Positions 1-6,426 of a stretch of 9,655 nt of DNA are shown here, piece by piece. Position 1 is the first letter of the stretch. Each line of letters starts with the position of its first letter. The translations under genes were made by a program, and so were the position numbers. Source of the DNA: an uncultured Collinsella sp. (lineage in GTDB: Bacteria; Actinomycetota; Coriobacteriia; Coriobacteriales; Coriobacteriaceae); contig CAMQJB010000062.1 of the NCBI GenBank assembly GCA_947002045.1, positions 1 to 9,655 on the forward strand, in the 5' to 3' direction. Below the pieces are notes generated by a model, which saw only the letters and a list, made by a program, of their open reading frames with translations, did no database searches and had not been told where the DNA came from.

Positions 1-19
1 GGGCCGGCCGGTCCGGCCC
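1..19. repeat. GC-rich inverted repeat at window edge
   Basis: Arms GGGCCGG (1-7) and CCGGCCC (13-19) are perfect inverted complements around a 5-nt loop. It could be the stem of a terminator for a gene left of the window, but no T-tract follows on the + strand and the context is cut off, so the role is undetermined. Confidence 0.4.
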
Positions 20-33
20 TCAGGGTATCGGGT

Positions 34-71
34 TCCCACATTCATCCGTACATGTGCGGATGAATGTGGGA
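34..71. repeat. 38-bp near-perfect palindrome
   Basis: The arms TCCCACATTCATCCG (34-48) and its exact complement (57-71) flank an ACATGT palindrome (50-55). The only imperfect pair over 38 bp is T49/G56, a wobble in RNA. The octamer CGGATGAA inside the right arm recurs at 78-85, so three copies (one inverted) lie within 45 bp. No T-tract follows, so it is not an obvious terminator. It could be a protein-binding site or a dispersed repeat. Confidence 0.6.
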
Positions 72-127
72 GGTGTTCGGATGAAGTCGATAATCAAGGC
101 CGATTTATAGAACCGAGGCTGTGCTCA

Positions 128-177
128 AAAACTTTTTTAAAATTCTCGGTTGACCGGAACGCGTCCTTGGTTATACT
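128..177 (+). promoter_or_regulatory. Strong promoter with UP-like element for tRNA-Phe
   Basis: The -35 box TTGACC (150-155) and -10 box TATACT (172-177) are separated by 16 bp, close to the housekeeping sigma consensus. An A/T-tract segment at 128-144, just upstream of the -35, resembles the UP elements of stable RNA promoters. Transcription would start near 184, about 26 nt before the tRNA. Confidence 0.8.
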
Positions 178-183
178 AATCAA

Positions 184-198
184 GCCTTGAAACAAGGC
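184..198 (+). other. Leader hairpin of pre-tRNA-Phe
   Basis: GCCTTG (184-189) and CAAGGC (193-198) form a perfect 6-bp stem around AAA. It sits at the predicted 5' end of the transcript and may shape the leader removed by RNase P. The role is inferred from position only. Confidence 0.45.
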
Positions 199-209
199 AC
201 ACCTCAAAT

Positions 210-282
<73 letters not shown>

Positions 283-295
283 CCTTGAATTGACT

Positions 296-325
296 AGGAC
301 CTCTGCAAAGGGGTCCTTTTCTTTT
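296..325 (+). terminator. Rho-independent terminator of tRNA-Phe
   Basis: A 9-bp stem (296-304 with 309-317, one T-G wobble) is closed by a GCAA tetraloop and followed by TTTTCTTTT. It starts 13 nt after the tRNA. Confidence 0.9.
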
Positions 326-337
326 ATTGAGGGCTCT

Positions 338-572
338 GCGGAAATTGCGTCCCGGAATTTGGCTTCAGAGTGGGATGCGTTTTCCGCTTTGAGGCCGCTT
401 GGGAAAGCGCGACCCGGAATCCGGCGTCAGAATGGGATGTGCTTTCCTTTTGCGGTCTTTGGCGGAAACTGCGTCCCAGATCCCGCGCTCAGACTGGGAT
501 GCATTTTCCGGTTGAGGCCTCGAACGGAAAATGCATCCCAGTCTTTTGCGAAAAACGGGATGCGCTTTCCGG
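338..572. repeat. Four tandem 62-bp palindromic repeat units
   Basis: Four units begin at 338, 400, 462 and 524, exactly 62 bp apart. Each has a 16-bp left arm like GCGGAAACTGCGTCCC, a spacer of 17-18 bp (often GGAAT..GGCGTCAGA.T), a 16-bp right arm like GGGATGCGTTTTCCGG, and, in the first three units, a 12-bp tail resembling TTTGAGGCCTCT. The two arms are inverted complements, perfect or nearly so, with some substitutions that keep G-U pairing. The array therefore reads both as direct repeats and as eight alternating inverted motifs. The fourth unit has a diverged spacer and is 1 bp shorter. In-frame translation through the array is probably fortuitous. It resembles REP/BIME-type intergenic repeats in logic, not in sequence that I recognise. 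Confidence 0.9.
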
Positions 573-759
573 CCGCCTACTTCCGGCGCATATGTACATC
601 TCGGCGCGCCATCTCGGGCCCGCCCAGACATTCCTTCCGCTTTTGCGCCACTTTACAGACCGTTCGGTCGTCTGTCCGCACGCGCGGGTATACTCAAAAC
701 GATACTTTTCCTGTGCAATACGATGCAGGCTCAGCCTGCACGATCCGAAGGGGGCAGTG
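573..759 (+). promoter_or_regulatory. Upstream regulatory region of the GH5 gene
   Basis: No gene is visible here. A -10-like TATACT lies at 689-694 without a good -35 at 17 bp. Just upstream, at 655-675, are overlapping dyads: ACAGAC/GTCTGT (655-660, 670-675) and GACCG-TT-CGGTC (658-669). A repressor bound there would cover the -35 region; dyads of this shape are common for TetR-type regulators, but no such regulator gene is in the window. A start near 701 would give a leader of about 60 nt. Confidence 0.45.
724..740 (+). other. Hairpin in the 5' leader of the GH5 gene
   Basis: TGCAGGC (724-730) and GCCTGCA (734-740) form a perfect 7-bp stem around TCA. It ends 8 nt before the Shine-Dalgarno AGGGGG (749-754) of the GH5 gene, so it could affect ribosome access or mRNA stability. 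Confidence 0.5.
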
Positions 760-1821
760 ATGGAGAGGATACTCGGCGTTAATCTCTCTGGCTGGTTTAT
801 TCCCGAGCCTTGGGTGACCCCGTCGCTATACGCGGCGACCGGTGCATCCAACGCGGCCGAGCTGCAGGAGGCCATGGGCACCGCCGCCTATAACGAGCGC
901 ATGCGCCGTCATTACGAGACGTTTATGAGCGAGGATGATTTTCGCCGTATGGCGCAGATCGGCCTCAACGCCGTGCGCCTGCCGGTGCCTTGGTATGCCT
1001 TTGGCTCACAGGAGTCCGATGCCTCCTACATCTCGGTTGTCGATTACATCGACCGCGCGATTGAGTGGGCTGCCAAGTACAACATTCGCGTGCTGCTTGA
1101 CCTGGCGACTGTGCCCGGTGGCCAGGGCGATTCCAACGATTCGCCCGCCACGCCGGAGGCTGTTGCCGAGTGGCATTCGTCCACTAACGGCCGCCATGTC
1201 GCACTCGACGTGCTCGAGCGCTTGGCCGAGCGTTACGGCGAGGCCGAGAGCCTGCTGGGCATTGAGCTGCTGGATACGCCGCAGATGAGTGTCCGCAAGA
1301 GCCTCTTCACCATGACGGATGGCATTCCGGCGCACTACCTGCGCAACTTCTATCGCGACGCCTATGAGCTCGTCCGTTCGTATATGCCCGAGGATAAGAT
1401 CGTCGTCTTTTCGTCTTCGGGGCATCCCAGCGAGTGGAAGCATTTTATGCGCGGCGCCAAGTACAAGAACGTCTACATGGACCTTCACCTGTACCATTAC
1501 CGCGACGAGCATGCGCTCGACATCACGAGCCCCCGCGGGCTGACGACGGCGATTTCGCGTAACAAGCGCGAGCTTAAAGAGGCGATTTCGACTGGGTTCC
1601 CCGTGCTGGTGGGCGAATGGTCGGGCGCGGCGATCTTTGCCAACTCGTCGGTTACGCCCGAGGGCCGCAATGCCTACGAGCGCGTGTTTATCGCCAACCA
1701 GCTGGCTTCGTTTGCGCCGGCTGCCGGTTGGTTCTTCCAAACGTGGAAGACCGAGAAGCGCATTGCAGCATGGGACGCCCGCGCGGCGCTCGGTACGCTC
1801 GAGCGCGGCATGATTGAATAG
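760..1821 (+). CDS. GH5-family (exo-1,3-beta-glucanase-like) protein, acid/base Glu replaced
   Basis: A 353-aa protein with the TIM-barrel signatures of glycoside hydrolase family 5, closest by eye to the fungal exo-1,3-beta-glucanase type: GVNLSGWFIPEPWVTPSLY (6-24), GLNAVRLPVPWYAF (68-81), IEWAAKYNIRVLLDL (101-115), GIELLDTPQ (167-175), DLHLYHY (241-247) and GEWSGA (285-290). The GEWS glutamate E286, the family nucleophile, is present. The NEP motif that carries the acid/base glutamate reads D172-T173-P174, and the His of the usual HGAPGSQNG motif is A116. Classic hydrolysis is therefore doubtful: it may be a carbohydrate-binding pseudoenzyme or have altered chemistry. There is no signal peptide or membrane segment, so it is probably cytoplasmic. 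ATG 760 is chosen for SD AGGGGG at 749-754 and because homology begins there; the frame stays open upstream only through repeats. It lies 6 bp before rsmI, so the two are probably cotranscribed. Confidence 0.8.
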   Translation: MERILGVNLSGWFIPEPWVTPSLYAATGASNAAELQEAMGTAAYNERMRRHYETFMSEDDFRRMAQIGLNAVRLPVPWYAFGSQESDASYISVVDYIDRAIEWAAKYNIRVLLDLATVPGGQGDSNDSPATPEAVAEWHSSTNGRHVALDVLERLAERYGEAESLLGIELLDTPQMSVRKSLFTMTDGIPAHYLRNFYRDAYELVRSYMPEDKIVVFSSSGHPSEWKHFMRGAKYKNVYMDLHLYHYRDEHALDITSPRGLTTAISRNKRELKEAISTGFPVLVGEWSGAAIFANSSVTPEGRNAYERVFIANQLASFAPAAGWFFQTWKTEKRIAAWDARAALGTLERGMIE

Positions 1822-1827
1822 GTTGAT

Positions 1828-2706
1828 ATGACGCAAAACAGCGCCCATACGGGCAAACTCTATGTGGTCGGCACGCCCATCGGCAACCTGGGCGACCTGT
1901 CCCCGCGCGTTGGCGAGGCCTTTGCCGCTGCCGATGTCATCTGCTGCGAAGACACGCGCGTGACGTCAAAGCTGCTGATGCACCTGGGCATTTCCAAGCC
2001 GCTTGTCCGTTGCGACGAGAATGTGATCGCCAGCCGCGCCACCGGCCTGGTCGACCGTCTGCTGGCGGGGGAGACCCTCGCCTTTGCCTCGGACGCCGGC
2101 ATGCCGAGCGTGTCCGATCCCGGCCAGGCGCTGGTCGAGGCGGCACGTGAGGCCGATGTACCCGTAGAAGTTATTCCCGGGCCCTCTGCTTGCGTCACGG
2201 CGCTCGTTTCGTCCGGCATTCCCTGCGAGCATTTTTTCTTCGAGGGCTTTTTGGGCCGAAAGCACGGCGACCGTGTGCGCCGTTTGCAGCGCCTTGCCGT
2301 GGTGCCCGGCGCGCTCATCTTCTACGAGTCTCCACATCGCATCGTGGCGACGCTCGAGGCCGTGGCCGAGGTCTTTCCCCAGCGCGTGGTCGCTGTCTGC
2401 CGCGAACTCACCAAGCTGCATGAGGAGGTCTTGCGCGGGCCCGCCGACCAGCTTGCCGAAGAACTGCGTGCTCGCGGCGAGGTAAAGGGCGAGATTGCGC
2501 TGGTCATCGCGCCGCCGAGCGAGGACGAGGAGGCTGGCATCGTACCGGTTGGCGCCGCGGCAGCGGATCCCGACGAGGCCCTGCGCGAGGATATCCGCGC
2601 CGCGCTCGAGGAGGGGGAGCCCGCCTCTGCGGTGGCCAAGCGCCTGTCTCAGAAGTATTCGCGCCGCAAGCGCGATGTCTATGCCATGGTGCTCGATATG
2701 CAATAG
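1828..2706 (+). CDS. rsmI: 16S rRNA (cytidine-1402 2'-O) methyltransferase RsmI
   Basis: RsmI uses SAM to methylate the 2'-OH of C1402 in 16S rRNA, in the decoding centre. The 292-aa length is normal. Tetrapyrrole-methylase-fold motifs are in order: LYVVGTPIGNLGDL (11-24), CEDTRVTSKLL (40-50), FASDAGMPSVSDPG (86-99), VIPGPSACVTALVSSG (115-130), FEGFLGRK (138-145), YESPHRI (166-172) and CRELTKLHEE (191-200). An acidic linker (about 230-262) leads to a basic C-terminal helical tail with SRRKRDVY (278-285), probably for rRNA contact. The start ATG follows the GH5 stop by 6 nt with only a weak AGG as SD, so translation may be coupled to the upstream gene. The rsmI-metG adjacency is conserved in many Gram-positives. 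Confidence 0.95.
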   Translation: MTQNSAHTGKLYVVGTPIGNLGDLSPRVGEAFAAADVICCEDTRVTSKLLMHLGISKPLVRCDENVIASRATGLVDRLLAGETLAFASDAGMPSVSDPGQALVEAAREADVPVEVIPGPSACVTALVSSGIPCEHFFFEGFLGRKHGDRVRRLQRLAVVPGALIFYESPHRIVATLEAVAEVFPQRVVAVCRELTKLHEEVLRGPADQLAEELRARGEVKGEIALVIAPPSEDEEAGIVPVGAAAADPDEALREDIRAALEEGEPASAVAKRLSQKYSRRKRDVYAMVLDMQ

Positions 2707-2730
2707 ATGGAGGATATCCAGCCCTTGCGC

Positions 2731-2766
2731 TAGAATCATCCCCTGTATGCAACGTTTTTCTGGAGG
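2731..2766 (+). promoter_or_regulatory. Possible -10 and strong RBS of metG
   Basis: TAGAAT at 2731-2736 is a plausible -10 box in the rsmI-metG gap, but no convincing -35 lies 16-18 bp upstream. A strong SD, GGAGG (2762-2766), precedes ATG 2776 by 9 nt. The leader is too short for a T-box riboswitch, so metG is not controlled that way here. Confidence 0.35.
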
Positions 2767-2775
2767 ACAAACCCC

Positions 2776-4377
2776 ATGGATCAAAGCAAGCCTTCGTTCT
2801 TTATCACGACGCCCATCTACTACGTCAACGCCGATCCGCACCTGGGCACGGCTTATTCCACCATCATCGCCGACGTTCAGGCTCGCTATCGCCGCTCCAC
2901 CGGCTATAACGTCAAGTTCCTGACCGGCATGGACGAGCACGGCGAGAAGGTCGCCGAGGCCGCAGCCAAGCATGGTATGACGCCGCAGGAGTGGACCGAC
3001 AGCCAGGCTCCGCACTTCAAGGAGCTTTGGAGCAAGCTCGAGATTTCCAACGACGACTTCATCCGCACCACCGAGCCGCGCCAGCATCATGCCGTGCAGT
3101 ACCTGTGGGAGCGCATGAAGGAGTCCGGTTACCTGTATAAGGGCAGCTACGACGGCTGGTATTGCGTGCCTGACGAGACCTACTTCACTGATACGCAGGT
3201 CCAGAAGGGCGACGAGGAGTACGGCAGCGTCGGCCAGCACCTGTGCCCCGACTGCCACCGTCCGCTTGAGCGCGTGCAGGAGGAGTCCTACTTCTTTAAG
3301 CTTTCCGCCTTCCAGGACAAGCTGCTCAAGCTTTACGACGAGCACCCTGACTTTGTCGAGCCTGCGTTCCGCATGAACGAGGTGCGCAGCTTTGTCGAGG
3401 GCGGCCTTAACGATCTTTCCGTGAGCCGCACGAGCTTTGACTGGGGCATTCAGGTCCCGTTTGACGAGGGCCACGTGACCTACGTGTGGTTCGATGCCCT
3501 GCTCAACTATATGACGGCCGTCGGCTACGGCGTCGACACCGACGAGGCGCGCGCCGAGCTGGCCTATCGTTGGCCCGCGCAGTTCCACATCGTGGGTAAG
3601 GACATCATCCGCTTCCACTGCGTCATTTGGCCCGCCATGCTCATGGCCATCGGTGAGGCCCTGCCCGAGCACGTCTTTGCCCACGGCTTCCTGACCGTGC
3701 GCAATGCCGAGACCGGCAAGGCCGAGAAGATGTCCAAGAGCCGCGGCAACGCCATCGCTCCGCAGGACGTTATCGACATGCTGGGCGTCGAGGGCTATCG
3801 CTATTACTTCATGACCGACGTCGTCCCCGGCACCGACGGTGCCATCAGCTTCGATCGCATGGAGCAGGTCTACAACGCCGACCTGGCCAACAGCTGGGGC
3901 AACCTTATCTCGCGTTCGCTCAACATGAGCGGCAAGTACTTTGACGGTTGCGCGCCCGCCAAGCCCGCATCGTTCGATGCGTTTGACAATCCGCTGGCAA
4001 AGATCGCCGATGGTCTGGTCGAGCGCTACATGGCCAAGATGGACGTGCTCGATTACGGTGGAGCCAAGGACGAGGTCATGGAGCTCATTCACGCCGCCAA
4101 CCACTACATCGAGGACTCTGAGCCCTGGGCGCTTGCCAAGGACGAGGCCAAGGCCGACGAGCTGGCATTTGTGATCTACAACCTGCTCGAGGCCATCCGC
4201 ATTGCCGCTCACCTGCTGATGCCGCTCATGCCCCAGACTTCTGCCGAAGCCCTGCGCCGCCTGTCCTGCGAGGACGAGGCCGCAAGCGACGACCTCAAGG
4301 GCATTTGCGCTTGGGGCCTGCTTGCCGGTGGTCAGCCCGTTGAGAAGGGTGAGCCGCTGTTCCCGCGTCTGGGCTAA
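2776..4377 (+). CDS. metG: Methionyl-tRNA synthetase MetG
   Basis: A cytoplasmic class I synthetase that charges tRNA-Met and initiator tRNA with methionine using ATP. The HIGH-type signature is HLGT (22-25) in NADPHLGTAYSTI; the KMSKS loop is at 318-322. Also visible are FLTGMDEHGEK (48-58), VWFDALLNY (237-245) and GKDIIRFH (274-281). The zinc-knuckle insertion has C130-V-P-D133 and C157-P-D-C160, so the second cysteine of the first pair is replaced by Asp. At 533 aa the protein ends after the anticodon-binding helical domain and lacks the C-terminal EMAPII-like dimerisation/tRNA-binding domain of the E. coli and Bacillus enzymes; this short form is also found in mycobacteria. A strong SD supports ATG 2776. 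The gene is followed by a terminator and sits between rsmI and rsmA, a common translation cluster. Confidence 0.98.
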   Translation: MDQSKPSFFITTPIYYVNADPHLGTAYSTIIADVQARYRRSTGYNVKFLTGMDEHGEKVAEAAAKHGMTPQEWTDSQAPHFKELWSKLEISNDDFIRTTEPRQHHAVQYLWERMKESGYLYKGSYDGWYCVPDETYFTDTQVQKGDEEYGSVGQHLCPDCHRPLERVQEESYFFKLSAFQDKLLKLYDEHPDFVEPAFRMNEVRSFVEGGLNDLSVSRTSFDWGIQVPFDEGHVTYVWFDALLNYMTAVGYGVDTDEARAELAYRWPAQFHIVGKDIIRFHCVIWPAMLMAIGEALPEHVFAHGFLTVRNAETGKAEKMSKSRGNAIAPQDVIDMLGVEGYRYYFMTDVVPGTDGAISFDRMEQVYNADLANSWGNLISRSLNMSGKYFDGCAPAKPASFDAFDNPLAKIADGLVERYMAKMDVLDYGGAKDEVMELIHAANHYIEDSEPWALAKDEAKADELAFVIYNLLEAIRIAAHLLMPLMPQTSAEALRRLSCEDEAASDDLKGICAWGLLAGGQPVEKGEPLFPRLG

Positions 4378-4414
4378 GACGCCGCGCCATATCGGCAATT
4401 TGCTGTTTAGATGT

Positions 4415-4450
4415 AAGGGCATGGCCGCAACGGTCCATGCCCTTTTGTTT
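4415..4450 (+). terminator. Rho-independent terminator after metG
   Basis: AAGGGCATGG (4415-4424) pairs perfectly with CCATGCCCTT (4435-4444), and a further CCG/CGG pairing is possible inside. TTTTGTTT follows (4443-4450). It begins 37 nt after the metG stop and separates metG from rsmA. Confidence 0.9.
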
Positions 4451-4482
4451 CAAGACGCCGCCACCATGCTAAGGAGGCAACT

Positions 4483-5343
4483 ATGACAACTTCGCCTTTG
4501 GCAAACCCCACGGCAACAAGGGAGCTGCTGGAGGAGTTTGGCCTTGCGACCAAGCATCGCCTGGGCCAGAACTTCCTGATCGACAACCATGTAATTGAGC
4601 GCATTTGCGAGCTTTCCGAGCTTGCGGGCGATGAGCGCGTGCTCGAGGTTGGCCCGGGCGTTGGCACGCTTACGCTTGCGCTGCTGCAGGAGGCGGCGTG
4701 TGTCACGTCGATCGAGGCCGATTCCGAGCTCGAGCCGGTGCTCGATGCCCACGCCGCTGACTACGCCAACTTCCGCTTTATCATGGGCGATGCGCTCAGG
4801 GTAACGCCGGAGCAGATTGAGCAGGCTGCGGGCGGTGAGCCGACGGTATTTGTCGCGAACCTGCCCTATAACGTGGCGGCGACGATCATCCTGCAGTTCT
4901 TCCAGACGATGCCTGCGCTCAAGCGCGCCGTCGTCATGGTTCAAAAGGAGGTTGCCGATCGCATTGCTGCAGTGCCGGGTAACAAGACCTATGGTGGCTA
5001 TACAGCAAAGCTCGGCCTGTATGCGCAGGTTACGGGTCGCTTTGAGGTGCCGCCGCGTTGCTTTATGCCGGCGCCGCACGTGGACTCGGCCGTCGTGCGT
5101 ATCGACCGTGTTGACGGCGTGGTGCCCGAAGGACTCGATCGCGAGTTTGTGGCCCGCGTGATTGATGCTGCATTTGCTCAGCGTCGCAAGACCATCCGCA
5201 ATTCCATGAGCGCCAACGGCTTTGCCAAGGACGTGCTCGATGCTGCCTTTGAGGCTTGCGGTATCGCACCCACCACGCGCGCCGAAACGCTTGATGTTGC
5301 CGACTTTGTCCGCCTGGCCCAGGAGCTAATCCATGACGCCTAA
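4483..5343 (+). CDS. rsmA: 16S rRNA (A1518/A1519-N6) dimethyltransferase RsmA/KsgA
   Basis: RsmA dimethylates the two adjacent adenines in the 3'-terminal hairpin of 16S rRNA late in small-subunit assembly; its loss classically gives kasugamycin resistance. The 286-aa length is typical. Visible motifs are HRLGQNFLID (25-34), the SAM-binding VLEVGPGVGTLT (53-64) with an acidic residue at the end of beta-2 (SIEAD, 76-80), GDALRV (102-107), the catalytic NLPYNV (126-131), VQKEVADRI (153-161), YGGYT (170-174) and FMPAPHVDSAVVRI (194-207). The SD AAGGAGG (4471-4477) precedes ATG 4483 by 5 nt. Because the metG terminator lies just upstream and no clear promoter is seen between them, expression may depend on read-through or on a weak promoter. 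The 3' end overlaps tatD by 11 bp. Confidence 0.96.
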   Translation: MTTSPLANPTATRELLEEFGLATKHRLGQNFLIDNHVIERICELSELAGDERVLEVGPGVGTLTLALLQEAACVTSIEADSELEPVLDAHAADYANFRFIMGDALRVTPEQIEQAAGGEPTVFVANLPYNVAATIILQFFQTMPALKRAVVMVQKEVADRIAAVPGNKTYGGYTAKLGLYAQVTGRFEVPPRCFMPAPHVDSAVVRIDRVDGVVPEGLDREFVARVIDAAFAQRRKTIRNSMSANGFAKDVLDAAFEACGIAPTTRAETLDVADFVRLAQELIHDA

Positions 5344-6250
5344 TGCCGAACGCGTGACGTTTACCAAGAAAAAGAAGACGATCGCCTGCCCCGTGCCCTT
5401 GGCACCGCTTGCCGATACTCATGCGCATCTGCTTTCGTTTTGGGGCAAAGAAGTGCCCGAGACGCTCGTGCGCGCCAAAGCCGCGGGCGTCGACCTGTTG
5501 GTGACGATGCTCGACCCCATCGCCGACAAGCTCAGCGTGACGGACTATAGTGACTGGCTCGTGCGCGAAATTCTGCCGATGCGGGATATTCCGCAGATCA
5601 GGTATCTCGCTGGCGTTCACCCCTATGGCGCGCCGGATTATACCGACGACATTCACGCGCAGGTCGTTGCCGCGCTCGATGACCCTTTGTGCGCCGGTAT
5701 CGGCGAAATTGGCCTGGACTACCACATGGACTATGACGACGACATCGCGCCGGCGCCTCATGACGTGCAGATTGATTGCATGGCACGTCAGCTCGAAGTT
5801 GCCGTGCGCCGTAACGTGCCGGTAGAGCTGCATCTGCGCCACGAGGACACAGATGATGGGCGCACCTCGCATATGGATGCGTACAACGTGCTGCGCGAGA
5901 TGGGTGTGCCTCAGGCCGGTTGCGTGCTGCACTGCTTTGGCGAGGATCGCGCCACGATGGAACGCTTTGTGGGTTTGGGCTGCTATATCGCCTATGGTGG
6001 CGCGGCCACCTTTAAGCGCAACGACGACGTGCGTGAGGCATTTGCGGCAACCCCGCTCGATCGCATTTTGTTCGAGACGGATTGCCCGTATATGGCGCCG
6101 GAGCCCATTCGTGGTCTTGAGTGCGAGCCGGCAATGATTTCTATCACGGCAAACACGCTGGTCAACGACCGTGTCGATCGTACTGGCGAGGATGCTGAGG
6201 CAATCGCGCGAGCAGCTTGGGAAAATGCCTGCAAACTTTTTCAAAAATAG
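5333..6250 (+). CDS. tatD: TatD-family metal-dependent hydrolase/DNase
   Basis: A 305-aa amidohydrolase-fold protein of the TatD family, whose members are divalent-metal 3'-5' nucleases acting on DNA and RNA. The metal ligands expected for the family are all present: H30 and H32 in ADTHAHL, E125 in GEIGLDYH, H167 in PVELHLRHE, H200 in LHCFG and D250 in ETDCPYMAP. The protein has about 20 extra N-terminal residues with a basic KKKK patch before the first metal motif. The start ATG 5333 lies inside rsmA in another frame, with SD AGGAG at 5321-5325; the 11-bp overlap (5333-5343) implies translational coupling. In many Gram-positives tatD precedes rsmA, with rnmV between; here the order is reversed and rnmV is absent. 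The precise substrate is not shown by the sequence. Confidence 0.92.
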   Translation: MTPNAERVTFTKKKKTIACPVPLAPLADTHAHLLSFWGKEVPETLVRAKAAGVDLLVTMLDPIADKLSVTDYSDWLVREILPMRDIPQIRYLAGVHPYGAPDYTDDIHAQVVAALDDPLCAGIGEIGLDYHMDYDDDIAPAPHDVQIDCMARQLEVAVRRNVPVELHLRHEDTDDGRTSHMDAYNVLREMGVPQAGCVLHCFGEDRATMERFVGLGCYIAYGGAATFKRNDDVREAFAATPLDRILFETDCPYMAPEPIRGLECEPAMISITANTLVNDRVDRTGEDAEAIARAAWENACKLFQK

Positions 6251-6253
6251 TTC

Positions 6254-6282
6254 TTGCGTTCGCGATGGCGCTCCGTTATTCT
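6254..6282 (+). promoter_or_regulatory. Promoter of tRNA-Leu
   Basis: The -35 box TTGCGT (6254-6259) and -10 box TATTCT (6277-6282) are separated by 17 bp and sit just after the tatD stop. Transcription would begin near 6289, about 5 nt before the tRNA. Confidence 0.75.
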
Positions 6283-6293
6283 AATTCCTGCAC

Positions 6294-6380
6294 GCGGGCG
6301 TGGCGGAATTGGCAGACGCGTACGGTTCAGGTCCGTATGGGGGCAACCCCATGAAGGTTCAAGTCCTTTCGCCCGCACCA
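6294..6380 (+). tRNA. tRNA-Leu (CAG)
   Basis: An 87-nt class II tRNA including an encoded CCA. The acceptor stem GCGGGCG/CGCCCGC is perfect. The anticodon stem TACGG/CCGTA encloses TTCAGGT, giving anticodon CAG at 6328-6330, which reads CUG, a heavily used Leu codon in these genes. The long variable arm contains GGGG-GCAA-CCCC. The T-arm is GAAGG-TTCAAGT-CCTTT, discriminator A is at 6377 and CCA at 6378-6380. Its final 18 nt and terminator are repeated downstream at 6552-6615. A spurious reading frame runs through the tRNA and beyond; I do not regard it as a gene. Confidence 0.97.
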
Positions 6381-6426
6381 TTGATTGAAAGAGCTCCCAG
6401 CAATGGGGGCTTTTTTGTTATGGGCC
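6363..6426 (+). repeat. 64-bp direct repeat, copy 1 (tRNA-Leu 3' end plus terminator)
   Basis: This 64-bp block begins within the T-loop of tRNA-Leu and covers the last 18 nt of the tRNA, its terminator and the bases up to GGGCC. An identical block starts 189 bp later at 6552. Bases immediately outside both copies differ. Confidence 0.97.
6392..6416 (+). terminator. Terminator of tRNA-Leu (copy 1)
   Basis: AGCTCCCA (6392-6399) pairs with TGGGGGCT (6404-6411) around a GCAA tetraloop, with one T-G wobble, and a run of T ends at 6416. It lies 11 nt after the CCA and is duplicated at 6581-6605. Confidence 0.9.

Noticed and set aside
338..572. CRISPR array
   Set aside because: The whole 62-bp unit repeats, including the would-be spacers, and there are internal palindromes and no cas genes; it is not a repeat-spacer pattern.
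604..611. GGCGCGCC palindrome as a signal
   Set aside because: An 8-bp GC palindrome is unsurprising in this composition and has no supporting context.
370..759. In-frame N-terminal extension of the GH5 gene
   Set aside because: The open frame only translates the 62-bp repeat array and regulatory region; family homology begins at ATG 760, which has an SD.
2707..2775. T-box riboswitch before metG
   Set aside because: The gap is only 69 bp, with no specifier stem, T-box sequence or antiterminator.
1966..4422. Long open frame on the minus strand (818 codons) opposite rsmI and metG
   Set aside because: It is antisense to two clear conserved genes and contains no recognisable domain; long antisense frames are expected from high-GC codon bias.
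5063..6244. 393-codon minus-strand frame opposite rsmA and tatD
   Set aside because: It is a shadow of two well-supported genes, with no motif and no supporting RBS or promoter.
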